From AWTP1-13 sp963827545 (GTDB lineage: Bacteria; Pseudomonadota; Alphaproteobacteria; Rhizobiales; Hyphomicrobiaceae): a stretch of 64,000 bases of DNA. The DNA is taken from NCBI GenBank assembly GCA_963827545.1, contig CAWHBI010000009.1, positions 27,559 through 91,558 on the forward strand, read 5' to 3'. Below the pieces are notes generated by a model, which was not told where the DNA came from, did not search any database, and worked only from the letters and a program-made list of their open reading frames with translations. This document shows, piece after piece, positions 1 through 9,600 of the stretch. Each line of letters opens with the position of its first letter. Position 1 is the first letter of the stretch. A program made the position numbers and the translations under genes.

Positions 1-669
1 AGCCGGTGTTCTACAACGGCTATCGCGGCGGCATCGATCTGGTGGGCCCAAGCGACGTCAAAGGATGCCGGTGCGATCCCGGGCTCGTTCGTGGAGGCCA
101 AGGGCACGTCGTCTGCCAATGCGCTGGGCGTCGAGAACATGGCGGTCAAATGCCTGCAGGGCCGCGCCGTGATGATCGACCTCTATGCGCACTATGGGCG
201 CAAGCGGCACGCGGTTGGCTACGACGACCTCATGCGCATCATGGCAGCCGACGGCATCAAGGTGGAAGCCGGCGACTTCGTGTGCCTCAGGACAGGCTTC
301 GACAACGTGATCTTCGAGGGTAAGAAGAACCCCGAACGGGAGACGCTGGAAACGAGCTGCACCGGTCTGGACGGCAGCGACGAACGTCTCAAGCAGTGGA
401 TCACCGAGACTAAGCTGGTTGCCCTTATCTCCGACAACTACGCCGTCGAGGTGCACAACCAGCCGCTCAAGCCGGGGCAGTGCGAAATGCTGCCCCTGCA
501 CCAGCACTGCCTGTTCAAGACAGGGGTCAATCTTGGTGAAATCTGGCACCTCTCCGAGCTTGCGGATTGGTTGAGGGCCAACAACCGCAGCCGCTTCCTG
601 CTGACCGCGCCGCCGCTGCGCCTGCCGGGCGCCGTCGGCTCGCCGGCCACCCCGGTTGCGACCGTGTGA
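1..669 (+). CDS. Cyclase family protein (kynurenine formamidase-like), 5'-partial, frameshifted
   Basis: The window opens inside this gene. Bases 3-62 read VFYNGYRGGIDLVGPSDVK in frame 3. From about base 63 the sense continues in frame 1 (DAGAIPGSFVEAKGTSSAN) to a stop at 667-669. Removing one G of the pair at 63-64 joins the two. The C-terminal half, with DLYAHYG, a DNYAVE segment and LPLHQHCLFK followed by LGEIWHLSELADWLR, matches the metal-dependent cyclase family (PF04199), which hydrolyses amide or lactone substrates. The usual HxxxD metal-binding loop lies outside the window or in the lost N-terminus. The gene precedes the CoA-transferase by 89 bp on the same strand and is probably co-transcribed. 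Substrate unknown. Confidence 0.8.
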   Translation, partial: SRCSTTAIAAASIWWAQATSKDAGAIPGSFVEAKGTSSANALGVENMAVKCLQGRAVMIDLYAHYGRKRHAVGYDDLMRIMAADGIKVEAGDFVCLRTGFDNVIFEGKKNPERETLETSCTGLDGSDERLKQWITETKLVALISDNYAVEVHNQPLKPGQCEMLPLHQHCLFKTGVNLGEIWHLSELADWLRANNRSRFLLTAPPLRLPGAVGSPATPVATV

Positions 670-758
670 CGGCAGCCCTGCGAAGCGCGCAATTGCTTTG
701 CGATACGCAAAGGCTGTTTAATCGAGCAAAACACACCGCCACCGGGAGCCGAGACGCG

Positions 759-1994
759 ATGCAAGCCAAGGGGAAGCCGCTCACCTGTCTCAACGGTGTG
801 CGTGTGCTGGATCTCTCGCAGTTCGAAGCAGGCCCCTCGTGCACCGAGGCGCTGGCTTGGCTCGGCGCCGAGGTGGTGAAGGTGGAGAACCCGAAGGGCG
901 GCGACCCGGGCCGCAGCATCTTCGGCGGGCCTGGCGGCAACTCCTTCTATTTCCTGATCTTCAATGCCAACAAGCAATCCCTCACCATCGACCTGAAAAC
1001 GCAGGCGGGCAAGAAGCTGGTGCTCGACCTGGCCCGCAAGGCCGACGTGTTCGTCGAGAACTTCGCACCGGGCGCCATCGAGCGCCTCGGCTTCGGCTAC
1101 GATGTCATCTCCAAGGTCAACCCCGGCATCGTCTACGCCCAAGTGAAGGGCTTCGGCGAGGGCAGCCCGTTCGAGAACAACCTGGCCTTCGACATGATCG
1201 CCCAGGCGACCGGCGGCGTCATGTCGATCAGCGGCGAGCCCGATGGCCGCCCCATCAAGCCAGGGCCCACGCTCGGCGACACCGGCACCGGCATGCTGCT
1301 CGCCATCTCCATCCTGGGCGCCCTCTACGAAAAGAAGAGCACCGGCAAGGGCCAGCGCGTGCAAGTCGCGATGCAGGACGCGATGCTGCAGTACATCAGG
1401 CTCGCGTTCGCCACGCAGGCCCGCAAGGGCGGGCCGGTGAAGCGGGCTGGCGATCAGACGATCTCCGGCGGCAATCCGCCGTGCGGCATCTACCCGTGCA
1501 AGGGGGGCGGACCCAACGATTACGTCTATGTGTATACCAGCCGCACCAACCCCGAGCACTGGAAGCGGTTGCTGCAGGTGGTGGGGCGCGAGGACCTGAT
1601 CGGCGATGCCCGCTACGAGTCGCCCGAAGCGCGCAATGAGCGCGAAGCCGAGGTGAACGCGCTCGTTTCCGAGTGGACCAGGAAGCACGACAAGCACGAG
1701 GCGATGCGGGTCATTGGCGCCGCCGGCATCCCGGCCGGTGCGGTGCTGGACACCAAGGAACTGGCCGAGGAGCCCACATTCTACGATCGCGGCATCCTGC
1801 AGGTCATGGATCACCCGAAGGTCAAAGACTATTGCATGCCGACCTGGCCGGTTCGCCACAACGGGGCACCCACGGTGGTGAAGCCGGCGCCGCTGCTGGG
1901 CGAGCATACGGCCCAGGTGCTGGAGAGTTGGCTCGGCCTTGGCGAGCGCGAGATCGAGGGGCTGGCGCAGGAGAAGGTCATTTCGCGGCCGTAG
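759..1994 (+). CDS. CaiB/BaiF (family III) CoA-transferase
   Basis: A 411-residue protein of normal length for family III CoA-transferases, which move CoA between carboxylic acids through an aspartyl-CoA thioester. The ATG at 759 opens into GVRVLDLSQFEAGPSCTEAL, the usual N-terminal strand and helix. The frame is open further upstream, but that stretch overlaps the cyclase and looks non-coding. The likely catalytic Asp is D145 in the segment LAFDMIAQATGG. LGDTGTGM and the C-terminal HTAQVLESWLGL are also typical. The next gene is a ThDP enzyme; the pair recalls formyl-CoA transferase plus oxalyl-CoA decarboxylase, but the substrate cannot be assigned from sequence. The stop codon abuts an inverted repeat. 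Confidence 0.9.
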   Translation: MQAKGKPLTCLNGVRVLDLSQFEAGPSCTEALAWLGAEVVKVENPKGGDPGRSIFGGPGGNSFYFLIFNANKQSLTIDLKTQAGKKLVLDLARKADVFVENFAPGAIERLGFGYDVISKVNPGIVYAQVKGFGEGSPFENNLAFDMIAQATGGVMSISGEPDGRPIKPGPTLGDTGTGMLLAISILGALYEKKSTGKGQRVQVAMQDAMLQYIRLAFATQARKGGPVKRAGDQTISGGNPPCGIYPCKGGGPNDYVYVYTSRTNPEHWKRLLQVVGREDLIGDARYESPEARNEREAEVNALVSEWTRKHDKHEAMRVIGAAGIPAGAVLDTKELAEEPTFYDRGILQVMDHPKVKDYCMPTWPVRHNGAPTVVKPAPLLGEHTAQVLESWLGLGEREIEGLAQEKVISRP

Positions 1995-2062
1995 GGGTCA
2001 GACCCCTTGCCTCCACGTTGGTTGCATAAACTGAAACCATGATCGCAAGGGGTCTGACCCCT
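1993..2062. repeat. Large inverted repeat with palindromic arms (REP-like) between two genes
   Basis: AGGGGTCAGACCCCTTGC (1993-2010) and its exact reverse complement (2045-2062) form 18-bp arms around a 34-nt spacer. Each arm contains its own 6+1+6 hairpin, GGGGTC-N-GACCCC. The element starts in the stop codon of the CoA-transferase and ends just before the ribosome binding site of the next gene. It has no T-run. It resembles a REP/BIME-type palindromic unit more than a terminator. A related but shorter element follows the ferredoxin-like gene at 38971-38994. Confidence 0.8.
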
Positions 2063-2077
2063 TCAAGGAGACGAACC

Positions 2078-3730
2078 ATGGCGGAGCTGACGGGCTCGGA
2101 AATCCTGGCAAAGGCGCTGAAGAAGGAAGGTACGGACAACCTGCTTTTCATCATGGGCGGGCCCATGCTGCTGGCGGAATCCTCCTGCATCAAGGAGGGC
2201 ATCCGGCCGATCGACGTGCGGCACGAGCAGGCCGCCGCCCTGATGGGGCAGGCCTACAGCCGGCTCCTGCAGAGACCCAGCGTGTGCATGGCGGCAAGCG
2301 GCCCCGGCGTCATCAATCTCACCACCGGCATGGCCAACGCGCTGATCGACTGCTGCCCGGTTGTGGCGATTGGCGGCTCCAGCCCGATCTTCCAGTTCGG
2401 CCGCCAGGTGTTCCAGGAGATCGACCAGGTCGCCATCATGAAGGGCTGCGTGAAGTGGGCCGACCGGGTCTACAACCTCAAGCGCATCCCCGAGCAAGTG
2501 AACAATGCCTTCCAGCACGCTATGAGCGGCAAGCCGGGCCCGACCTATCTCGATTTCCCTGGCGACATCCTCTACGCCAAGATCCCCGAGGAGCAGGTGG
2601 ACTGGTCCATGAGCGGCCGGCCGATCCTCAACGCACGGCCGCTGGGTGACCCCGAGCAGGTCGACGCGCTGATCCTGGCGCTGTCGCGTGCAAAGAAGCC
2701 CGTGATCATCTCCGGCAGCGGCGTGATCTGGTCGCGCGCCTGGAACGAGATGCAGCAGCTGGTCGAGAGGGCCGGCATTCCTTTCTACACGACGCCGCAG
2801 GGGCGCGGCGTGGTGCCCGACGACCATCCGCTGTCTTTCATGTCGATGCGTTCGACCGCCTTCCGCGAGGCCGACCTCATCATCGTGCTTGGCACGCGCA
2901 TGAACTATATCATCAGTCACGCCGCGCCTCCGCGCTTCAATGCCGACGCGAGGATTGCCCGCATCGACATCGATCCAGGCGAGATCGCCACGGCAGCGCG
3001 CAAGGTCGACATCGGCATCGTCGGCGACTGCAGAAGCGTGCTGAACCAGATCCTCACCGGCATGAAGGGCAAGGTCGATCCCGACCGCTACGGGGACTGG
3101 CGCAAGGCACTCGCTGACGGCGTGGAAGCCAAATTGAAATCACCCGGCGCCAACAAACCCGTGGAGGATGGCGACATCCATCCACTGCGACTGTGCGAGG
3201 AGATCAGCAACTTCATGCAGCGCGACGCGATCCTGGTGGTGGACGGCCAGGAGATCCTGAACTACGGCCGGCAGTCGATGCCAACCTATGCGCCGGGCCA
3301 CCGGCTCAACTCGGGGCCCTTCGGCACCATGGGCGTGGGGCTGCCGTTTGGCCTCGGCGCCAAGCTCGCCAAGCCCGACAAGCAGGTGATCGTCGTGCAC
3401 GGCGACGGCTCGTTCGGATTGAATGCCATGGAGCTCGACACTGCGGTGCGCCACAAGCTCCCCGTTCTGGTAGTGATCAGCCTCAACGGCGGCTGGACCG
3501 CCGATCCGAAGCGCGACAAGCCGGGCCGCGACCTTGGCTACACGCGCTTCGACAAGATGGCCGAGGCACTCGGGTGTTACGGCGAATACGTCGAGAAGGC
3601 CGAGGACATCCGCCCCGCCCTGGACCGCGCGCAGAGACAAGTCGATTCCGGCATGGTGGCGGTGGTCAACGTGCGCACCGACTATCGCGCGCGGGCGACG
3701 ACCATGCAGTTTGCGCAGTATTCGACGTAA
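2078..3730 (+). CDS. Thiamine-diphosphate enzyme (oxalyl-CoA decarboxylase / acetolactate synthase-like)
   Basis: A 550-residue ThDP-dependent enzyme. The start at 2078 is supported by AAGGAG at 2065-2070. The N-terminal Pyr domain carries the conserved Glu in VRHEQAAALMGQAYSR and SGPGVINL. The central domain has the Rossmann-like IISGSGVIWSRA. The PP domain holds the cofactor-binding GDGSFGLNAMELDTA followed by VVISLN, although the Asn is followed by GG rather than a second Asn. Length and architecture match oxalyl-CoA decarboxylases, acetolactate synthases and benzoylformate decarboxylases. The upstream CoA-transferase favours an acyl-CoA lyase or decarboxylase role, but this is inference. 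Convergent with the hydrolase at 3859, with a hairpin between. Confidence 0.85.
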   Translation: MAELTGSEILAKALKKEGTDNLLFIMGGPMLLAESSCIKEGIRPIDVRHEQAAALMGQAYSRLLQRPSVCMAASGPGVINLTTGMANALIDCCPVVAIGGSSPIFQFGRQVFQEIDQVAIMKGCVKWADRVYNLKRIPEQVNNAFQHAMSGKPGPTYLDFPGDILYAKIPEEQVDWSMSGRPILNARPLGDPEQVDALILALSRAKKPVIISGSGVIWSRAWNEMQQLVERAGIPFYTTPQGRGVVPDDHPLSFMSMRSTAFREADLIIVLGTRMNYIISHAAPPRFNADARIARIDIDPGEIATAARKVDIGIVGDCRSVLNQILTGMKGKVDPDRYGDWRKALADGVEAKLKSPGANKPVEDGDIHPLRLCEEISNFMQRDAILVVDGQEILNYGRQSMPTYAPGHRLNSGPFGTMGVGLPFGLGAKLAKPDKQVIVVHGDGSFGLNAMELDTAVRHKLPVLVVISLNGGWTADPKRDKPGRDLGYTRFDKMAEALGCYGEYVEKAEDIRPALDRAQRQVDSGMVAVVNVRTDYRARATTMQFAQYST

Positions 3731-3790
3731 GGCATTTCCACCCGTCCGGAAGCTGAGCGCAGTCGAGGCTGTCCGGGATCTGCCGCAGAG

Positions 3791-3829
3791 ATCCCCGATA
3801 GCCTCCGCTGAAGCGTCGGCTTCGGGGAT
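3791..3829. terminator. Stem-loop between convergent genes
   Basis: ATCCCCGA-T-AGCC (3791-3803) pairs with GGCTTCGGGGAT (3818-3829), a 12-bp stem with one bulged T and a 14-nt loop. It sits between the stop codons of convergent genes and probably acts as a bidirectional terminator. No strong T-run is seen on either side. Confidence 0.55.
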
Positions 3830-3858
3830 GACGGGTAAATTGCTGGTGCCGGCAGAAC

Positions 3859-4683
3859 CTACACGAGGCAAGAGGCGGGGAACCAGTCGGCCGCCGCGGG
3901 GTCCTTGTAGATGAGGGCCTTGAGGCCGCTCCGGTCGAAGGGCTTCCAATCACCGTCCGGCTGGGCGAGGCGATCGGCGATGGCGTAGAGCACCGCTGGG
4001 TTGACGCCGAGGCCAATGTGGCTCGCCTCGACCTCGATGCTCTCGGCCCGCGCGCTTTCCTGCTGCACGCTGCACTGCCAAGCGACGACGCCGTCAGTGC
4101 GGCTGTAGATGGATGTGGTCGGCACGGGCGGCGCCTCCTTGAGGCCGTCCCAGTTGCGCCGCTCGTCGACGCGCTCGCCGCTCAGCAGCTCGTAGAGCCT
4201 CCAGGCGTTGGTAGCCCTTGGGTGGCCGGCGAACGGCGTGCCGAGCGTGATCACGCAGCGCACGTCATCGGGCAGCTGCTTGGCGGTCTCACGCGCATAG
4301 ATGCCGCCGAGGCTCCAGCCGATCAGGCTGACCTTGCGGCCGTGGCGTTCGCGCAGGCGACGGACCAAGTGCCCGCACTCTTCCAGCACGCCGCGACCCG
4401 GCCCGAAGTTACGCCCCTGCTGCCAGCGGTGTGGGGCATAGTTGCGATCCTTGAGATAGCGGCGCAGCGGGCCGGTCGAGATGTCGGAGGCTGCCAGCCC
4501 GGGGAATATCAGCACGGGATGGCCGTCGCCTGTCGGCGCCATGCGCAGGATCGGCAGCGCGGCCAGGCTGGCGCCCAGCTCCCACAGCGCACGCAACTCG
4601 AGCGCCAGCCGTAGCGCGCCGGGCGCGCGGATCTCTGCGGTATCAGCTCGCTGTTGCACGGTCACCTCGGCAGGCAAGAGCAC
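3859..4683 (-). CDS. Alpha/beta hydrolase (lipase/esterase-like)
   Basis: About 274 residues. The fold signature is HPVLIFPGLAASD for the oxyanion strand, GWSLGGIYARE for the nucleophile elbow (Ser), RTDGVVAWQ for the acid, and EASHIGLGV for the catalytic His. The GTG at 4683 gives the longest sensible product, but a later in-frame GTG is possible because no clear ribosome binding site is seen. It lies 44 bp downstream of the WS/DGAT gene on the same strand and is likely co-transcribed, which suggests an acylglycerol, wax-ester or related lipid ester substrate. That link is inference from position. Confidence 0.8.
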   Translation of the reverse strand: MLLPAEVTVQQRADTAEIRAPGALRLALELRALWELGASLAALPILRMAPTGDGHPVLIFPGLAASDISTGPLRRYLKDRNYAPHRWQQGRNFGPGRGVLEECGHLVRRLRERHGRKVSLIGWSLGGIYARETAKQLPDDVRCVITLGTPFAGHPRATNAWRLYELLSGERVDERRNWDGLKEAPPVPTTSIYSRTDGVVAWQCSVQQESARAESIEVEASHIGLGVNPAVLYAIADRLAQPDGDWKPFDRSGLKALIYKDPAAADWFPASCLV

Positions 4684-4727
4684 ATTTACATCAGTACAAG
4701 TTAGGGTACGCTGAGTCGGCTACAAGG

Positions 4728-6431
4728 TCAGTTAACCTTTTGCTGCCGCTTCGGAGCCGGCCGTGCGGCCGCGGCAACACTCGCTTCAGCTGAAGGTGCC
4801 GTGGACTTTCGCTTGCCTGCCTTTGATTTCGCAGCGGATTTCGCTGTCTTGGATTTGGCTGCAGCTTTCTTGCCGACCGACTGTGCCTTCTTGGTCTTCT
4901 TGGCCGGCCTCTTCCCTTTGCCTGCAATCTCACCTTTGGCTGGCTTGGGCTGCACCGCCGCTGGGGGAGCATGGGCGACGGGGGCAGATACGGCTCCTTG
5001 CGCCATAGCAACGGCGTCAGAACCCAATACCAGCCTCTTCAGCTCCCGGTGCGCTTCGACGAGATACTCGGCGATCTCGTCCACATCAGGCACGGCCTTG
5101 CGGCATGCCGTGAGGCCATAGTCGAGCGAGCCGTTGTAGCTTTGCACCGTGATGTTGAGCGCTATTCCGTGGGAAGGGATCGAGACGGGGTAGTAGGTGG
5201 CGAGCTTGGCACCGGCCATGTAGAGCGGTACGGGCGCGCCCGGCACATTGGAGATGACAGTATTGGCAATCGGCGGGATCTGGTCCGAAATCCGCGAGCG
5301 CCCGAACAGTGTGGCGAGCCCGGTCATGATCCAGGGCGCGCCGAAGGAGGGGAAGTCGGTGGGAATCGCCGCCTTGAAGCTTCCCGTCAGCTCCTTTGCG
5401 GAGCTGCTGGAGGCGTTGATGGCCTTCAGCCGCTCGAGAGGATCGTCGACGTTGGTGGATAGACTGACCAGCACCATCGTCACCTGATTGTTGAAGTCGG
5501 TGTTGCCGGCTTCGCGCAGACTGACGGGCACGCCGGCGGTCAATGACCGGTCGGGCAAACAGTTGTAGTCGGCAAGGTAGCGTTTGAGAGCCGTTGCACT
5601 GGCGGCGAGAACAACGTCGTTGAGCGACACGTTCGCCGCCTTCGCAACCTGCTTGACTTCCGCGAGCGACACCGATCGCGCCGCGAACGACCGCTGATTG
5701 GTGATCGACACGTTGAGCGGCGTCTTTGGTCCGAAGGTCCAGTTGGTCGGCAGCCCGAAGCGGGTCGTCTCACTCCCGCCGAATTTGGGGACGGCAATGC
5801 TGGCCACAGCGCGCATGGCGTTGGGCAGCGTGGTGATCAGCTTGACGTACTGCTGCACGGTGTTCTGGACGGCTGCCGTGGCGAGCTCCGCAACGCCGAG
5901 CTGGTACTGGTTGCTGCGCTGCCGGGCACGCGGCGGCTTGATGGGGCGCGGCTCCGGCGTCAGGTCGTAGAGAGCCTTGGCGAGCGCAACGCCAGCCTGG
6001 CCATCAACCGCTGCGTGGTGCACCTTGGCATAGATCGCCGGCTGCCCGGTCTGCAGCCCTTCGATGACGTAGAACTCCCACAGCGGCCGGCTGCGATCGA
6101 GAAGGCTCGAATGCAACCGCCCGACCAGCTGCTCGAGCTGGCGGAAGGTGCCGGGCTTCGACAGCGTCACCCGGCGGATGTGGTAATCGAGATCGACGTC
6201 GTTGTCGTCGACCCACACCGGGTCGGACAGCTCGAAGGGCATCTGCGCCAGCTTACGCTCGAACACCTCGGCAAGGTGCATGCGTCCGGCGATGTGCGCC
6301 TTCACAGCCTCGTAGAAGTCGCCGCCGTAGCCTTTGGGCAGATCGAAGATGTTCAGGCTGCCCACATGCATGGGCATCTCCGGCGTTTCCAGATGCAGAA
6401 ACGAGGCGTCGATACCGCTCAGGTGCTTCAT
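4728..6431 (-). CDS. Wax ester synthase / diacylglycerol acyltransferase (WS/DGAT) with basic tail
   Basis: A 567-residue bifunctional acyltransferase that transfers acyl groups from acyl-CoA to fatty alcohols or diacylglycerol. The ATG at 6431 is chosen because GGAGG lies 7 nt upstream and MKHLSGIDASFLHLE is the standard family N-terminus. The catalytic HHxxxDG motif is HHAAVDG at residues 138-144. Later conserved segments include NDVVLAASATALKRYL and ANTVISNVPGAPVPLYMAGA. Residues about 470-567 are an unusual Lys/Ala/Pro-rich tail (KRPAKKTKKAQSVGKK, then AKSKTAKSAAKSKAGKRK) resembling histone H1-like or PhaF-like DNA-binding tails. Downstream is an esterase; divergent is a P450 fusion; two phasins and an acyl-CoA ligase lie nearby. 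Confidence 0.93.
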   Translation of the reverse strand: MKHLSGIDASFLHLETPEMPMHVGSLNIFDLPKGYGGDFYEAVKAHIAGRMHLAEVFERKLAQMPFELSDPVWVDDNDVDLDYHIRRVTLSKPGTFRQLEQLVGRLHSSLLDRSRPLWEFYVIEGLQTGQPAIYAKVHHAAVDGQAGVALAKALYDLTPEPRPIKPPRARQRSNQYQLGVAELATAAVQNTVQQYVKLITTLPNAMRAVASIAVPKFGGSETTRFGLPTNWTFGPKTPLNVSITNQRSFAARSVSLAEVKQVAKAANVSLNDVVLAASATALKRYLADYNCLPDRSLTAGVPVSLREAGNTDFNNQVTMVLVSLSTNVDDPLERLKAINASSSSAKELTGSFKAAIPTDFPSFGAPWIMTGLATLFGRSRISDQIPPIANTVISNVPGAPVPLYMAGAKLATYYPVSIPSHGIALNITVQSYNGSLDYGLTACRKAVPDVDEIAEYLVEAHRELKRLVLGSDAVAMAQGAVSAPVAHAPPAAVQPKPAKGEIAGKGKRPAKKTKKAQSVGKKAAAKSKTAKSAAKSKAGKRKSTAPSAEASVAAAARPAPKRQQKVN

Positions 6432-6676
6432 GTGGAGACCTCCCGGGTGCGCCCTGTCGGTCGGGACGGCGCTGTGGCGGGGCTGATTGCGCCCATTTTT
6501 CTCATATTCGCAGACGCCCAGGCTCAACTCAATGATGTCGGGCGCAATTCTTTGAGATTCCGGACCAGCCTGCACGGACCACCATGTATCGGGCCTATCC
6601 GGCCCGGCGAATGCCTGTTGGCACCAGCATCGGCGCGTGCGTAGATTGGTCCGCCATCCACGCCAGAGTACAGACT
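6432..6676. promoter_or_regulatory. Divergent intergenic region, WS/DGAT versus P450
   Basis: This 245-bp stretch must hold the promoter for both the - strand acyltransferase and the + strand P450. GGGCCTATCCGGCCC (6593-6607) forms a 5-bp-arm palindrome. I see no convincing -35/-10 pair. Confidence 0.4.
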
Positions 6677-9600
6677 ATGGCCACCGACAACCCCCTCCAC
6701 CCCATCCCTCATCCCCCGCGCAAGCTGCTCGTCGGCAACATACTCTCGGTCAGCGCCAGCGCGCCGGTGCAAGACCTGATCCAGATCGCGCGCCAGCTCG
6801 GACCGATTTTCTGGCTCGATATGATGGGCAAGCCGATGGTCATCATCTCGGGCCACGCGCTGGTGGACGAGGTCAGCGACGAAGCCCGCTTCGAGAAGAG
6901 CACGCGGGGGCCATTGCGTCGGCTGCGCCCCTTGGCGCACGGCCTTTTCACCGCCGATACCCAGGAGCCGCGCTGGAGCAAATCGCACAACATCCTGCTG
7001 CCGACCTTCGCCCAGCGCGCCGTGCAGGGCTACCACGACGCCATGCTCGACCTGGCCGATCAGCTGGTGCTGAAGTGGGAGCGGCTCAACGCCGACGACG
7101 AGATCGATGTCACCGACGACATGACGCGGCTGACGCTCGACACCATCGGCCTGTGCGGCTTCGACTTCCGCTTCAACTCGTTCTACCGCGACGGCAACCA
7201 TCCCTTCGTCGACGCCATGTTCCGCGCGCTGCACACCACCATGCAGACCCGCGGCCTGCCGCTGGAAGACATCATCTACCGCCGCGAGCAGCGCCAGCTG
7301 CGCGACGACATCCGCTACATGCACGGCATGGTCGAGCACGTGATCAAGGAGCGGCGCACCAGCGAGCGCGACGAGGGCAAGAAGGACCTGCTCAATTACA
7401 TGCTGTCCGGGGTCGACAAGAAGACCGGCCAGCGGCTCGACGATACCCAGATCCGCGACGAGACCATCATCTTTCTCATTGCCGGCCACGAGACCACCAG
7501 CGGCCTGCTGTCGTTTGCGGTCTATGCGCTGCTGAACAATCCGGAGGTGCTGGCAAAGGCCTACGCGGAAGTCGACAGCGTGCTGGGGCCCGACCCGGCG
7601 GCGAGGCCGACGTATGCGCAGGTCAACAAGCTCATCTATGTGCAGCAGATTCTCAAGGAGACGCTGCGCCTGTGGCCGACCGCGCCGGCCTTTGGCATCC
7701 ACGCCCTGCAGGACACTTTGGTTGGCGGCAAGTATCCCCTGAAGAAGCACTGGCATTCGATCGTGCTGGCGCCGATGCTGCATCGCGACCCCGCCGTGTG
7801 GGGCGATCAGGCCGAGGCCTTCGATCCCGACAACTTCACGCGCGAGGCGGAAGCAGCGCGCCCAATCCACGCCTACAAGCCGTTCGGCAACGGGCAGCGC
7901 GCCTGCATCGGCCGCCAGTTCGCCATGCAGGAAGCGACGCTGGTGCTCGGCATGGTGCTGCAGCGCTTCAAGTTGATCGACCACACGCGCTATCAGCTCA
8001 AGATCAAGGAGTCGCTGACCATCAAGCCCGACGGGCTCAAGATCAAAGTCCGCCCCCGCACCGACCGCATCGTCGGCAAGTCGTCCGCACCCATCGTGGT
8101 GACGACCAAGGCGCCCAATGGCACGGCGCCGGGCGGAGAAGCTTCGGTGAAAGGCGAAGGGCGCGTGCTCACCGTTCTCTACGGCACCAGCCTCGGCACC
8201 TGCCGCGACATCGCCGACCAGATCTCCGACCGCGCCGCCGCCGGCGGCTTCCAGGTCGCCTGCAACCCGCTCGATGACGCGGCGGGAGGGCTGCCCGAAA
8301 GCGGCACGCTGGTGGTGGTCACTTCGACCTACAATGGCAGCGCCCCCGACAGCGCCACCAAGATGGAGACGGCCATCCGCGAGAAGCGCATCGGCGAGGT
8401 GGAGCGCCCCGATCTCACCTATGCGGTGCTCGGCTGCGGCAATACGCAGTGGAAGACCTATCAGGCCTTCCCCAAGCTGATCGAGAGCACCCTGCGACAG
8501 ACCGGCGCCAGGAGCCTGCTGCCGCGCGGCGAGGCCGACGGCAACGGCGATTTCGATGCCTCCGTCGAGCGCTGGATGGGCGAGTTCTGGAAGGCGCTGG
8601 GAGACGGCGGCGGACCTGCCAAAGCGGTTGCCGCCGCGCCCAAACTCAAAATCGCTTTCAGCGACGAGCATGCGACCCGCGCCAGCGTGCTGCCCGAGTC
8701 GGCCTATCGGCTCGAGGTGGTCGGCAACGAGGAGCTGGTGAAGGACGCAACCGGCCTGTGGGATTTCAGCAAGGAAGCCCCTCGCTCCTCCACGCGCCAT
8801 ATGACCATCCGCCTGCCCAAGGATGCGACCTACCGCACCGGCGACCATGTGGCGGTCTATGCCCGCAACCGCCCAGATGTGGTCGACAGCATTATCGAGC
8901 GGCTTGGTTTGAGGCCAGACCAGGTGGTCGTGCTCGACGGACAGGGCAGCCGCATGCGGCACCTTCCGATCGGCAAGCCGGTAACAGTGCGCCAGCTGCT
9001 GACCGATTTCGTCGAGCTGCAGGACGCAGCGTCGCGCAACGACGTGCGCGCGCTGCTGAGCCATACGCGCTGTCCGGTCACCATCAAGGAGCTGACGAAG
9101 CTTGCTGGCGAAGACGACGAGGCCAAGAAAGCGTTCGCGCGCGACATCACCGACAAGCGCGTCACCATCTACGATCTGCTGATGCGCTATCCGGCGATCG
9201 AGCTCACGCTCGATGGCCTGCTGGAGATGACCTCGGCCATCCGTCCGCGATTCTATTCGATCTCGTCTTCGCCGCTCGTCTCGCCCGATGCCATCAACCT
9301 GACGGTGGGAACGGTGGCCGCGCCGGCGTGGTCGGGCAGCGGCTTCTATCAGGGTGTCGCCTCCTCACACCTGCGCTCGGTGGAGCCCGGCAAGGAGATC
9401 CTGGGCTTCGTGCGCCGGCCCAATCCGCCGTTTGCACCCCCTGAAGACCCGGAGGTCCCGCTCATCCTGGTGGGACCGGGCACCGGCTTTGCGCCGCTGC
9501 GCGGCTTCCTGCAGGAGCGGGCGGCGCAGCGCGCCAACGGCATCGAGACCTCGACCGCGCTCCTGTTCTACGGCTGCCGCCATCCCGATCACGACTGGTT

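Noticed and set aside
438..1907. 489-codon - strand open frame over the CoA-transferase
   Set aside because: Antisense to a clear CaiB-family gene; composition typical of shadow frames.
759..3730. Assignment as oxalate-degrading frc-oxc pair
   Set aside because: Order and families fit, but diagnostic residues were not verified and the ThDP enzyme equally resembles other family members.
6524..9064. 846-codon open frame on the - strand opposite the P450 gene
   Set aside because: His/Gln/Ala/Gly-rich sequence without motifs, antisense to an unambiguous P450 fusion; a by-product of high GC.
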